A DNA stretch of 64,000 bases from an uncultured Lachnospiraceae bacterium (lineage in GTDB: Bacteria > Bacillota > Clostridia > Lachnospirales > Lachnospiraceae): positions 97,045 through 161,044 of the forward strand of contig CANQPJ010000003.1 of the NCBI GenBank assembly GCA_947625755.1, given 5' to 3'. Made by a program: the position numbers and the translations under genes. Under the pieces are notes generated by a model. It saw nothing but the letters and a program-made list of their open reading frames with translations, was not told the origin of the DNA and searched no databases. Shown piece by piece: positions 1 through 8,233 of this stretch. The number at the start of each line of letters is the position of its first letter. The stretch's first letter is position 1.

Positions 1-73
1 CGGACTGTGGCACATACAATAATACCGATAAACATAAAATGCAGAACATTATCTTTATAAATTTTTTATTCAT
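1..73 (-). CDS. Exported protein, N-terminal fragment (cut by window edge)
   Basis: Only the first 24 codons are inside the window, beginning MNKKFIKIMFCILCLSVLLY. The short basic start followed by a hydrophobic stretch is a signal peptide, so the product is exported; the cysteines in the core could allow a lipoprotein, but no clear lipobox is visible. A Shine-Dalgarno sequence (GAAAGGAAA) lies just upstream, touching the stop codon of the subtilase gene, so this is probably the third gene of the surface-protein operon that starts near position 4684. The function cannot be told from the visible part. Confidence 0.6.
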   Translation of the reverse strand, partial: MNKKFIKIMFCILCLSVLLYVPQS

Positions 74-89
74 ATCTCTGTTTTCCTTT

Positions 90-2594
90 CTATTTAAACA
101 CAGGATATAACGTAATTTCCATTTTATCAGTAGGATATTTTTGCGGACTTGGCTTCTTATTCTTTTTTATTTGAATATCTGTTTTATTTGAATTTTTTTT
201 ATAACTCCAGCCTCTAAATGTTTTCTTCCCCTTTGTTTTTTTAAATATTGCTTTCTTTGGCAAAAAGGTGACATCCGTTCCTATTTTTGCTATCTGTGTT
301 TTGTTAGTATTGCGATTTATGAGTTTTATATTTTTCATTCCTTTACAGGAATATTTTATTTTAAACTGGACTGAAATTTTTTTATTTTGTGCTTTGGTTC
401 CCCAATATGAACTAATGTTAATTTTTGCACCCTTTAATTTTGAAGGTTCAATAAGATATTTTTTCTTTTTTTCATTATACACTGATATTCCTCTTAAAGA
501 TACAGAGTGGCCATATGCTTGTTTTACATTAATTTGAATATATCTTTTTTTATATGAATTTATTTTATATGAATGCAGTTTATAACTACATATAACCTTC
601 TCTTTCTCATTATTTTTTCCAACACTCAGTTTTTTAAATTTTATATCCTTTCCAGTTAATAAATTCCACTGTTTATTCACATGATTTAAACGTAATTTTC
701 CTGTACCAGGCTTTTGCAATGCTGGTTTTAATAAGTTATACCATCCCTTTTTACTACTAATAGATGCTATCATGCAAGCCCCGGCTTTACTTGCCAATTG
801 ATACATTTTTTCCAAATGTACCGAACTACTTCCGTCTGCTATGATGTCACTGATAGCGAAATTTTTTAACAGATAATGTAAATAGCTTTTTTCGCTTGGA
901 TCTTTTGATGCGATTACTCTATTATTCCATTTTTTAGCTGTATCTTTTTGTGCATGTACCGTTGGACACCACACCCCACCATATTTATTAAGAGTTTTCT
1001 TATAAACGTTATGGGAAAACGTGTCCGTCAGGTTATGAATCGCTGCTCCTAGCAGTACATATCCCTGTGTCTCTGTGTCTGTAACTATCTTTTTACACAC
1101 TTCTTCGGAATATTTTTTAAAATATTTATCATCCTGAAAAGAGTTAAAATAATTTCCTAATTCTTTTTTCAATTTGCTTGAAATAGCTTTGATATTACTT
1201 TGCTTCAACTCATGTCCATTAACTTTCAACTCCTGTTTGCTTGGAAAACTTGCTATTTTATTAATATATTTCTTCGCTGTACAATACAGGTAATGAGTAT
1301 TAACAAAATAGTTTCCTCTTCCATGAAAATATGGATTTTTACTCATTTGTTTCCATGTATCATAATTGTCGGAATGTACAGCTCCCATTTTCACATAATT
1401 AATGTTTCCATTTTTAATATAGCCTTCACTTGTACCATTTTTGTTGCCATTTTCTACTATATATTCGTGTGCTTCCTGCTTCCACGATGCATTGACATAA
1501 TTAACTTTTCTATGCTCATTTATATTTTTTGTATTGTCTGGAAGGTCTTCTCCTGCCTTTTCAGCTGCTTTTTTTTCAGAGTTTCCTTCTAATTTATACT
1601 CTTTGTAAGCCTGATTCATTTCATTGTAGTTTTTTTCTGCTTCTTCATAATCTACCATTCCTTGTCCGCATTTTTCACTGTTTACCGCATCTTTATTGGC
1701 ACTTCCTACTAACAAATTCTTAATAAACTCATTAGATTTGTCTGGATGTTTTCCCCACAAAACCGCAGCCATTCCAGTAACCTGTGCCGCCGAAATACTA
1801 GTTCCGTTATCTACTGACACACCTCCAAATGCTCCATCTGTCAATATCTGATTACCAGGTGCCACTACATCAAGCTCCGTTCCCGTCGAGCTGAAATTAG
1901 CCATATTATTATACTTATTAGTTGCTCCTACGGATATTACATTGTCAAATGCAGCAGGATATTCAATAGTAGATTCATCTTCCGGAGCTGGTCCTTCATT
2001 TCCGGCAGCTGCAATAATTAGTATTCCTGATTTGTACGCCTTCTCTATAGCATTTTCCAGTTCTTCAGAATATTCTTGTGTTCCAAAGCTCATATGTATA
2101 ATATTTACTTTTTCACTGATTGCCCAATTGATGGCTCTTACCACTCTATCTACCGGAGCATCATTTCCTGCTCCAAATATTCGCCCAATATATAATTCTA
2201 CATTAGCTGCAATTCCAGTAATTCTGTCTTCATTCTTTCTGGCACAGATTAAACTTGCCACACTGGTTCCATGTCCTGTCATATCCTGATATAGTGGATG
2301 AAGTTCTCCCTGTCCCAAAAAATCTTTTTTTTCTACCGCAGGTAAATCTACATCATAATCCAATCCGGAATCCAGTACTGCTACTTTAATTTTTTTTAAG
2401 TTTTTACTATCCTCATAGGATTTTTCTGCATTAAGACATTTAATATTCCACTCTATTTGTCTACTAATAGTCTCTGCCTTTACTATCTTTTTTGGCTTTT
2501 GCATGGTAAACATATTAAATGTTAAAGCCATAATCAGTGTTGTCATGATTATTTTTTTTAATATTCTACTATATATTACATTTTTTTCCCTCAT
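90..2594 (-). CDS. Secreted subtilisin-like serine protease fused to a zinc phospholipase C-like domain
   Basis: 834 residues. Signal peptide about 1-40. Peptidase S8 domain about 65-315 with the whole catalytic set visible: Asp75 in AVLDSG, His108 in GHGTSVA, oxyanion Asn199 in AAAGNEG and Ser266 in NGTSISAAQ. No long propeptide is obvious between the signal and the protease domain. After a charged linker, about 400-600 looks like the metal-binding helical fold of zinc-dependent phospholipase C: GAVHSD near 404, GAAIHNLTDTFSH at 517-529 and a further His near 547. The C-terminus (about 750-834) resembles an InlB B-repeat/Listeria-type domain (FRGWSYKKNSNK...LYPVF). The ATG is one base from the stop of the upstream Big_2 gene and its Shine-Dalgarno site (GAGGTG) lies inside that gene, so translation is coupled. 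The protease call is firm; the phospholipase-like call rests on spacing of His/Asp motifs. Confidence 0.85.
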   Translation of the reverse strand: MREKNVIYSRILKKIIMTTLIMALTFNMFTMQKPKKIVKAETISRQIEWNIKCLNAEKSYEDSKNLKKIKVAVLDSGLDYDVDLPAVEKKDFLGQGELHPLYQDMTGHGTSVASLICARKNEDRITGIAANVELYIGRIFGAGNDAPVDRVVRAINWAISEKVNIIHMSFGTQEYSEELENAIEKAYKSGILIIAAAGNEGPAPEDESTIEYPAAFDNVISVGATNKYNNMANFSSTGTELDVVAPGNQILTDGAFGGVSVDNGTSISAAQVTGMAAVLWGKHPDKSNEFIKNLLVGSANKDAVNSEKCGQGMVDYEEAEKNYNEMNQAYKEYKLEGNSEKKAAEKAGEDLPDNTKNINEHRKVNYVNASWKQEAHEYIVENGNKNGTSEGYIKNGNINYVKMGAVHSDNYDTWKQMSKNPYFHGRGNYFVNTHYLYCTAKKYINKIASFPSKQELKVNGHELKQSNIKAISSKLKKELGNYFNSFQDDKYFKKYSEEVCKKIVTDTETQGYVLLGAAIHNLTDTFSHNVYKKTLNKYGGVWCPTVHAQKDTAKKWNNRVIASKDPSEKSYLHYLLKNFAISDIIADGSSSVHLEKMYQLASKAGACMIASISSKKGWYNLLKPALQKPGTGKLRLNHVNKQWNLLTGKDIKFKKLSVGKNNEKEKVICSYKLHSYKINSYKKRYIQINVKQAYGHSVSLRGISVYNEKKKKYLIEPSKLKGAKINISSYWGTKAQNKKISVQFKIKYSCKGMKNIKLINRNTNKTQIAKIGTDVTFLPKKAIFKKTKGKKTFRGWSYKKNSNKTDIQIKKNKKPSPQKYPTDKMEITLYPVFK

Positions 2595-2595
2595 T

Positions 2596-4473
2596 TTATT
2601 TCACCTCTACAATATTACTATATTTACTATATTCACCACTATTTTTACAATAACATCTGATTTTGTATTTGTTTTTCTTTTCTGTACTACTTAAAAGATA
2701 TTTTGCTTTTTTTACACTTTCTTTCTTTTTAAAAATTTTTTCTCCTTGCTTTTTTTCATATATAATATACTTTGTTGTATATTTTTGTTTTTTCCATGAC
2801 AAAGCATATTTTTTATTTTTATTCTTAATTTTTAATATTGGCTTTTTAAGATTTGCAGTCACATCAACTAGCACAAATGAAAATGCTCCTGTATATTGAT
2901 CATATACAGTAATTTTAGCATTACCCGGTTTCTTTGTCTTAATTATTCCATTCTGTAATACAGAAACTACAGAATTATTATTTGTTCTCCAAACAAATTC
3001 TTTTTTTGTACAATCCATTGGCGTTATTTTTATATTAATTTTCTTACTTTTATTCGTTTTTAGTTTGTAGTAAGCTTCTTCTACAAAAATATCATTTACA
3101 AATTTACTCACTGTAACTTTACATGTTGCACTATAATTTCCATCCTCACTTGTTAAATGAATATTTGTACTTCCTAAAGCTACTCCTATTACATTACCAA
3201 ATTCATCTACTTTTACTATAGATTCATTATCACTTTTCCATGAAACCCCTTTGTTTGTTGCATTGAGTGGTAATGTATGCCAAACAAGTGGAAAAATTTC
3301 GTTTACATCTATTTCCGCTTCTTTTTGTAAAGTTAATCCTTTCACCCTTACAGGCATCACTTTTATATCACAGGAATCGGTAAACCCTCCCTCTTTGGTT
3401 GTTACTGTGATTGTTACATTTCCCGGTTTTTTCCCTATATATCTTCCTTTTGGGTCTACTTTCATAATTTCATCACTGCTGACATACCATGTAAAATCCT
3501 GTACAGAAGCGTTCGATGGGATAATTTCCACCTTTATTTTTCCCATAACACCATTATCTACTTCTGTTTTATCTGGTGTAATTTTTATTCCTGTAACAGC
3601 TATATATGGTCTTACTGTTACTCTACATTTTTTTGTTATATTTTTATTACTCTTACTAATTACAGTAATCACAGCACTTCCGCTTTTCCTCGCTGTTAAT
3701 TTTCCTTTTTCATCTACTATCGCAACATTTGTATTTGAACTTTTCCATGTAAAATCACCAATCGCTGCTACACTCGGAACATACTTTACATTAATATTTT
3801 GTTCTGTATCTTCATACATTTTTATCTCTTCTGGAATTATAATATCTTTTAACGGGATTTCTACGTTTCTCTTTTTTGTATATGCCCAGTTTTCACTTGT
3901 ATCACCAAAATTTCCTTCTTTTAGCCAAACTCTATAATACTCTCCGCAAATACCATCTATTCTCACATTTTTATTTGAAGCTATTCTGTCTTTTATTTCT
4001 GTATTTTTTGAAGATATTCCTTCTTGATCGGAACATCCTCTGTATACAATACTATTAGCTTTCAAAATTCCATCTGCATTACTAATTGGAGTCAAGCATG
4101 ATGCTAAAAGTCTTTTTTCCACAGATTCATTATCTGCCTTACACGTCATAGTAATTACTGCTATTCCTTCTTTTAAAAACTCCAACTTGAAATGATCATT
4201 TACTTTTTTTACTGAACATACAGAACTGTTATTACTGGTAAAATTTACATTCGTCACAGATATATTTTCCTTGTCTCCTATAACCGCAACATTAACTGTT
4301 TCACCTACATCTCTTCCATAATGAAATCTTTCTGTTCTTGCTTCAGAATCATAATCCACAATTCTGGCATCCGGTTTTGCAGTTGCCTTTATGCTAATTT
4401 GATTTTCCATAAAATTAAAACAGAATAATGAAAATATAATCATCATTATCAACATCCTTTTTTGTCTTTTCAT
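2596..4473 (-). CDS. Exported multi-domain Ig-like (Big_2) surface protein
   Basis: 625 residues with a signal peptide (about 1-30). About 55-125 is an Ig-like unit, 126-205 resembles a short SH3-like segment, and four Big_2 units follow at about 207-290, 292-375, 376-458 and 460-540, each with the family hallmark of a W-x-S-x-N/D-x-x-V/I strand and a GxxxxxxPGxxxITV ending. The last 80 residues look like a fibronectin type III unit. There is no LPXTG sorting signal or catalytic domain, so a structural, adhesive or cell-wall-binding role is inferred. Perfect Shine-Dalgarno site AGGAGG. It is the first gene of the operon with the subtilase, and its 5' leader is copy 1 of the LytTR-controlled structured RNA (boxes at 4715-4750). 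Confidence 0.8.
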   Translation of the reverse strand: MKRQKRMLIMMIIFSLFCFNFMENQISIKATAKPDARIVDYDSEARTERFHYGRDVGETVNVAVIGDKENISVTNVNFTSNNSSVCSVKKVNDHFKLEFLKEGIAVITMTCKADNESVEKRLLASCLTPISNADGILKANSIVYRGCSDQEGISSKNTEIKDRIASNKNVRIDGICGEYYRVWLKEGNFGDTSENWAYTKKRNVEIPLKDIIIPEEIKMYEDTEQNINVKYVPSVAAIGDFTWKSSNTNVAIVDEKGKLTARKSGSAVITVISKSNKNITKKCRVTVRPYIAVTGIKITPDKTEVDNGVMGKIKVEIIPSNASVQDFTWYVSSDEIMKVDPKGRYIGKKPGNVTITVTTKEGGFTDSCDIKVMPVRVKGLTLQKEAEIDVNEIFPLVWHTLPLNATNKGVSWKSDNESIVKVDEFGNVIGVALGSTNIHLTSEDGNYSATCKVTVSKFVNDIFVEEAYYKLKTNKSKKINIKITPMDCTKKEFVWRTNNNSVVSVLQNGIIKTKKPGNAKITVYDQYTGAFSFVLVDVTANLKKPILKIKNKNKKYALSWKKQKYTTKYIIYEKKQGEKIFKKKESVKKAKYLLSSTEKKNKYKIRCYCKNSGEYSKYSNIVEVK

Positions 4474-4532
4474 TTATTTTATTTCCTCCTTTTTTACAAA
4501 TAAATTTTTTTATTATGTTATTATGCTAATTA

Positions 4533-4678
4533 CAACAAAAGCATTGGTCCAAATTGGACAAATGCTTTCGTCGCCCCCATATCATATATTTTATATATTG
4601 TAATATACGAAAAATACTGCAACAATGATATGAAGAAATCTCATTCTTACCGAATAGTTTTTTAACTATTCTTTACTA
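4533..4678 (-). ncRNA. Structured leader RNA, copy 1 (5' leader of the Big_2/subtilase operon)
   Basis: Transcribed from the promoter at 4679-4707. Three helices can be drawn. The first is GAAUAGUU/AACUAUUC. The second is CAUAUCAU/AUGAUAUG, enclosing about 40 nt. The third (4533-4573) is a long hairpin of CGACGAAAGCAUU against AAUGCUUUUGUUG that continues through GUCC/GGAC, and it is preceded by five G. The same element recurs at 5361 and 8234 with paired changes: in the long hairpin the U-A pair here is C-G in the other copies, and in the first helix the outer G-C pair here is A-U in copy 2. About 55 nt separate the last hairpin from the start codon at 4473. No U-tract follows the hairpin, so it is not a plain terminator. 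Confidence 0.6.
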
Positions 4679-4707
4679 AAACTACGCAAAATTTGTCATT
4701 TCGTCAA
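4679..4707 (-). promoter_or_regulatory. Promoter of the Big_2/subtilase operon
   Basis: On the minus strand TTGACG (4707-4702), a 17-bp spacer and TAGTTT (4684-4679) form a sigma-A-type promoter. The -10 box is imperfect, as expected for an activator-dependent promoter. The two LytTR-type boxes lie directly upstream of the -35 box. Confidence 0.65.
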
Positions 4708-4714
4708 TAGAATA

Positions 4715-4750
4715 TGCGTAAACGATAGTTGATTCTGCGTAAACGATAGT
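4715..4750 (-). promoter_or_regulatory. Tandem LytTR-type operator, site 1
   Basis: Two identical 15-mers ACTATCGTTTACGCA (minus strand), 21 bp apart start to start, that is two helical turns, ending 7 bp upstream of the -35 box. Paired direct repeats of this size and phase immediately before the -35 are the normal binding layout of AgrA/ComE-type LytTR regulators. A LytTR regulator is encoded at 8551-9255 and the same pair precedes its own operon. Confidence 0.7.
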
Positions 4751-5360
4751 ACTTTATTTAATGCTATTTTAATATTATTAAATATAAAGAGACATCATGA
4801 TTTGCATTTAAACATTACATCTTGGAAAATCTGTTTTATAACTTTTACTTTTCACAAAATAATACCAATTCTAACTACCGTATTATATATTTATCATTTA
4901 TTTTACAATTAATTTATAATATAATTTATTTAATCTGTCATAGTGGATATAAATATTTTAAAATTTTCTTTTTTCAAATATATCCATTTTTTTAATATTC
5001 CATTGTTATACCCTAAATTTTTTAAATCAAAAATTTATACATTTTTATAATTCTTAATTTATTTAGAATTTCATTGTAATTTTTCCAAAATTATCTTCAG
5101 AATTTTTTTACATATCTATTTTTTTAAATTACTCATTTTTAATTTATATATTGTTGAATTGTATATTTTAATTATTCTAAAGCGAGAGCTTTTACACATT
5201 ATGAATGTATTAATCTCTCCAACATTAATATACAATTTCCTTAAATTAACATTATTGCTTATATTTAATTACTCGCAATAAGAAAAGTTGCTAAATTCAA
5301 TTTTTTGTACTTTACTTTAATTTTATAATATTACTATATTTATTTTTATTATGGCAAATA
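4751..5360. other. AT-rich intergenic region
   Basis: About 600 bp between leader copies 1 and 2 with stop codons in every frame and no Shine-Dalgarno/ORF pair that I would trust. If copy 2 is transcribed, its RNA would run leftward into this stretch. No terminator hairpin or recognisable gene remnant was seen. Confidence 0.5.
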
Positions 5361-5506
5361 CAACAAAAGCACCAGTCCAAATTGGACAGATGCTTTCGTC
5401 GCCCCCATTTTATATATAATATTGTAGTGTGTGATAACTAATACAATAAATGATATGAAGAAAATGCTCTTCCTACTAAATAGCTCTTTTAGAACTATTT
5501 TTCACT
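5361..5506 (-). ncRNA. Structured RNA, copy 2 (no downstream gene)
   Basis: Second copy of the leader element. Helix 1 is AAAUAGUUCU/AGAGCUAUUU, with an A-U pair where copies 1 and 3 have G-C. The long terminal hairpin (5361-5401) keeps the U-G and C-G pairs seen in copy 3. The middle helix is weaker here (AUAAAAUG instead of AUGAUAUG). No gene follows for over 600 bp, so a stand-alone small RNA or a decayed operon leader are the two readings. Confidence 0.5.
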
Positions 5507-5578
5507 AAAGTACGCAAGTTTTGTTGTCTCGTCAATAGAATATGCGTAAACGATAGTTGATTCTGCGTAAACGATAGT
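5507..5578 (-). promoter_or_regulatory. Promoter and tandem LytTR-type operator, site 2
   Basis: The 15-mer ACTATCGTTTACGCA occurs at 5578-5564 and 5557-5543, again 21 bp apart. TTGACG (5535-5530) and TACTTT (5512-5507) follow with a 17-bp spacer. Layout and sequence match site 1 and site 3. Confidence 0.65.
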
Positions 5579-5644
5579 ACTTTATTTAGTACTATTGTGA
5601 TATTATTAATTATTAATTATAAATATCTATAAAATTTCACGCAT

Positions 5645-5667
5645 TAAAAAAAGCCACATCTGTGACT
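5645..5667 (-). terminator. Orphan terminator, duplicate of the one after the LytTR gene
   Basis: On the minus strand AGUCAC-AGAU-GUGGCU followed by a run of U. It is nearly identical to the terminator at 8517-8540, as is the flanking sequence (taaatatctata, acgcattaaaa). This shows that the segment from terminator through leader was duplicated. Confidence 0.65.
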
Positions 5668-5750
5668 TTAACAGATTTGACTCTCCTGATAAGATTTCGG
5701 CTTATGTGGGGCTGTCACCTTCCACATATCAATCTGGAATTTCGAATATT

Positions 5751-6053
5751 TCATGCAACCAGCAGCCTCTCTTTCATAACTGTATTGTAAAATTCGCTAT
5801 CCGCATTTATTTCATGAATTTCAAACACATCTACTTGTTTGTTCAGCACTTCCCTCAAATCCTCCGCAAGTGCAAAAATCATAGTAAGTTTAAATTTCTT
5901 TCCGCCATATACCAGAAAATCCAAATCACTATCTCTGTTTGCTTCTCCCCGTGCATATGACCCGAATAAATAAATTTCCTCCACGTGATATTTTTCAGCA
6001 ATTGGTTTCACCAATTTTTTAACATTTTCCAATGTAAGCACTTTATCTTTCAT
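5751..6053 (-). CDS. MntA-like minimal nucleotidyltransferase (orphan)
   Basis: 100 residues. The nucleotidyltransferase signature GSYARGEANRDSDLD (about 31-45) carries the GS and the D-x-D metal pair; this is the fold of MntA-type proteins, which usually act as AMPylating antitoxins of a HEPN RNase encoded next door. No HEPN partner is seen on either side (5.65-5.75 and 6.06-6.29 kb hold none), so it is an orphan or the partner is elsewhere. Good Shine-Dalgarno site (GGAAGAG). It lies just downstream of the AlbA_2 gene on the same strand, with a 240-bp gap. Confidence 0.8.
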   Translation of the reverse strand: MKDKVLTLENVKKLVKPIAEKYHVEEIYLFGSYARGEANRDSDLDFLVYGGKKFKLTMIFALAEDLREVLNKQVDVFEIHEINADSEFYNTVMKERLLVA

Positions 6054-6294
6054 ACCATCTCTTCCTTTCTATGCAATATTCAAATCTATAATTGCATTAT
6101 AATTTTTCTTTTTCCCTTTTTTTAATCTTGCAAAGCTTTTTTATAATATAGATTATAATTCTATTGTCCAATTCTTTTCATCTATGCTTTTTGCTTCTTA
6201 ATTGTTTGTTTTCATCAATCACATTGATTAAGTCACTATTTTATAGTATTTTTATCAATATCATTTTACCACTACATGGTCATATTGACCATGT
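6054..6294. other. AT-rich gap with an inverted repeat at its right end
   Basis: No gene is visible. The right end carries the first copy (6274-6295) of a 22-bp inverted repeat, described separately, directly after the stop of the AlbA_2 gene. Confidence 0.4.
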
Positions 6295-6295
6295 T
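6274..6295. repeat. 22-bp inverted repeat, copy 1
   Basis: CATGGTCA-TAT-TGACCATG with flanking A/T pairs. An identical 22-mer lies at 6491-6512 inside the same gene's 3' part. It could be an operator or an RNA hairpin; it has no T-run on either side. Confidence 0.6.
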
Positions 6296-7680
6296 TATGA
6301 ATAATATTTCTGATTCTTACTCTTTGGTTTATCTGGCACCGTCCGCTTAAGTTCACCTGTTTTAAGCAATTTATCTAAATAGTGTCTTCTGAAAAATGAA
6401 CGTTCAAGTTTAAATTTACACATTATTTCACTTGCAGATTTAGGTTCTTTACAAAATTCAATTATCTGTTTCATCGTATCATGGTCATTAACATGGTCAT
6501 ATTGACCATGTTGCTGACCATCATCCCTCAACAACCTCAAATATCTATCGCAAGCCTTGCACAAAACCATAATTCCAGCACTATTAATTTCATACTCTGG
6601 TAATGGTCCTCCATATAATGCACAAGCCTCTTTAATCTTCTCAAATCCTCTTCCCCAAGCTTCAATCATCCCACTTTTGAAAAAGATATTTGCCAACTTA
6701 GGATTATAGGGCTGTGATGAATGTTTCATAAACAACTTGTCCGTTGAATCGAGATTTGGAGGCATCTCGCCATCATTCCAAATATATATTTTATTCTCAT
6801 AAACACTAATCTGAATTGGATTACAACTACTATAATCCTTATGAACAACGGCATTCAATAAAATTTCACGAAATGCATCCTTATGGAACATAAATTGTTC
6901 TATTCTTTGAACCCCTTCATAATCAATCAAAGCCTTCATATATTTTGTGTAAATCAAATCTACCGTCTTATCCACCTGCTCTATCAGCGGTCCATGAACT
7001 TCATCCTGATATACCAGATCTGAATCTGATTTTCCAAAATAACCAATTTTAATATAAGAACCCGTCACCCATTTTTCAGGATCTTTATAAAACGCAAGCA
7101 TTGCAGCTCTTATCAAATATCCATCTTCATCAATTAGATGTAAATTATCCATTAAAATAGTATCTTCTACACTAACTTCTTCCGCTGTAAGTCTGCCTCT
7201 TTTAACCGATTTATCCTTAAATAACTGAACAGCTTCTTCTTTTAAATCAGTAACTGACAATTTTGGCAACGGCACACCATCCCAAGTTCTACCTTGCGTT
7301 TTTAATAATGTTCTCTCTAATTCTTTTCCTGTAATTTCACGCATTGTACTACCAGAGCGGTAATAATATTTTCCACGAAAACTGATTAAGAATGGGTATT
7401 TGTCAACAATTATCTGCAAATACTCCAGTTCGCCTTTATATAGCAAATTTACATCAGCAATGATTCCCATAGTATCTGTAATCTTATTAGGAATCCGCTC
7501 TAGCAAATCTCGTGCATTATTAATTCCCACAACATTGCCGTTATCATCTGCACCTATGTATATGGTTCCTCCATAGGCATTTGCATAACCGCAAATCCAT
7601 TTTAAATACTCATCTTGCCAAGATTCTTTCCACTCTATAGATTGATTTTCTTTTTCGTTCACTATTTCACCAACTTTCAT
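6295..7680 (-). CDS. AlbA_2 / ATP-binding transcriptional regulator (Schlafen-like AAA_4 family)
   Basis: 461 residues. The N-terminus has the AlbA_2 (Schlafen AAA_4) signature: ESIEWKESW near 13, then a glycine-rich turn (ANAYGGTIYIGADDNG at 33-48). The middle has the HATPase_c_4 helix FREILLNAVVHKDY (about 270-283) and a late GRGFEKI. The last 60 residues form a winged-helix-like domain. Such proteins are putative DNA-binding regulators often found in mobile or accessory DNA; targets are not known. There is no Shine-Dalgarno site before the ATG; a GTG six codons in has GGTGA at good distance and may be the real start. The second copy of the 22-bp inverted repeat is inside its coding sequence, in the linker before the winged helix. 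Confidence 0.8.
   Translation of the reverse strand: MKVGEIVNEKENQSIEWKESWQDEYLKWICGYANAYGGTIYIGADDNGNVVGINNARDLLERIPNKITDTMGIIADVNLLYKGELEYLQIIVDKYPFLISFRGKYYYRSGSTMREITGKELERTLLKTQGRTWDGVPLPKLSVTDLKEEAVQLFKDKSVKRGRLTAEEVSVEDTILMDNLHLIDEDGYLIRAAMLAFYKDPEKWVTGSYIKIGYFGKSDSDLVYQDEVHGPLIEQVDKTVDLIYTKYMKALIDYEGVQRIEQFMFHKDAFREILLNAVVHKDYSSCNPIQISVYENKIYIWNDGEMPPNLDSTDKLFMKHSSQPYNPKLANIFFKSGMIEAWGRGFEKIKEACALYGGPLPEYEINSAGIMVLCKACDRYLRLLRDDGQQHGQYDHVNDHDTMKQIIEFCKEPKSASEIMCKFKLERSFFRRHYLDKLLKTGELKRTVPDKPKSKNQKYYS
6491..6512. repeat. 22-bp inverted repeat, copy 2
   Basis: Identical to 6274-6295. Here it is in frame and encodes part of the polar linker (QHGQYDHVNDHD), with extra half-sites (atggtcat, gaccatcat) on both sides. 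Confidence 0.6.
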
Positions 7681-8233
7681 TTATTATTAATCAATATAAC
7701 CTCTAACCTAATATTTTGTCTCTATTCCTAAATTCACTCTAATACCTTCTTCCTCCGACAAACTACAACCCTTATAAATCTTACAACTATAGTCTGCTAT
7801 ATTTAATAATATCCCCAAAACAAATTTAACATACAACTGATTCCAGCGCAAACGGGAAACAAATGAATCATACACCGATTGCATCTTTTAAAAACTGCGT
7901 TACACGTTTTTTATATTCACCATATATAATATTTTCTTTACTATCTTTTCATAGAACGGAATCGCATTTTCATTGACACATGTGTACATTATTATGTTAT
8001 CTGTACCTCCTGCAAGCTCATGTAATCTGCGGACCAATGCCTTTCCAATCCTTTGGAACCATCTGACATATTAACAAATCTTTGCTTTCTGCTATAACCA
8101 TTTTTAATTCTACATCCTTAACTATATTTAAATTTCATTCTATCACACTTTATACATCTCCGCATTAATAAAGTTCAGCAGATAGAATAGTCTAAAATAC
8201 AAACAATATTCTCTTTCGTTTTATCCACAACAG
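7681..8233. other. Non-coding stretch with a decayed acetyltransferase gene
   Basis: About 550 bp without an intact gene. It lies downstream of leader copy 3, so that RNA would run into it. The only recognisable content is the GNAT remnant at 7900-8070. Confidence 0.5.
7900..8070 (-). pseudogene. GNAT acetyltransferase remnant
   Basis: The minus-strand frame ending at 7900 reads WFQRIGKALVRRLHELAGG and then NIIMYTCVNENAIPFYEKI. This is the acetyl-CoA loop (R-x-x-G-x-A) and the NENAIPFYEK strand-helix of GNAT enzymes. The start and first half are missing and the frame upstream is closed by stops. It is a 3' fragment of a gene that decayed here. Confidence 0.65.

Noticed and set aside
5400..5640. 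The repeated leader blocks as a miniature transposable element
   Set aside because: No terminal inverted repeats or target-site duplications are visible; the repeated part is promoter, operator and RNA.
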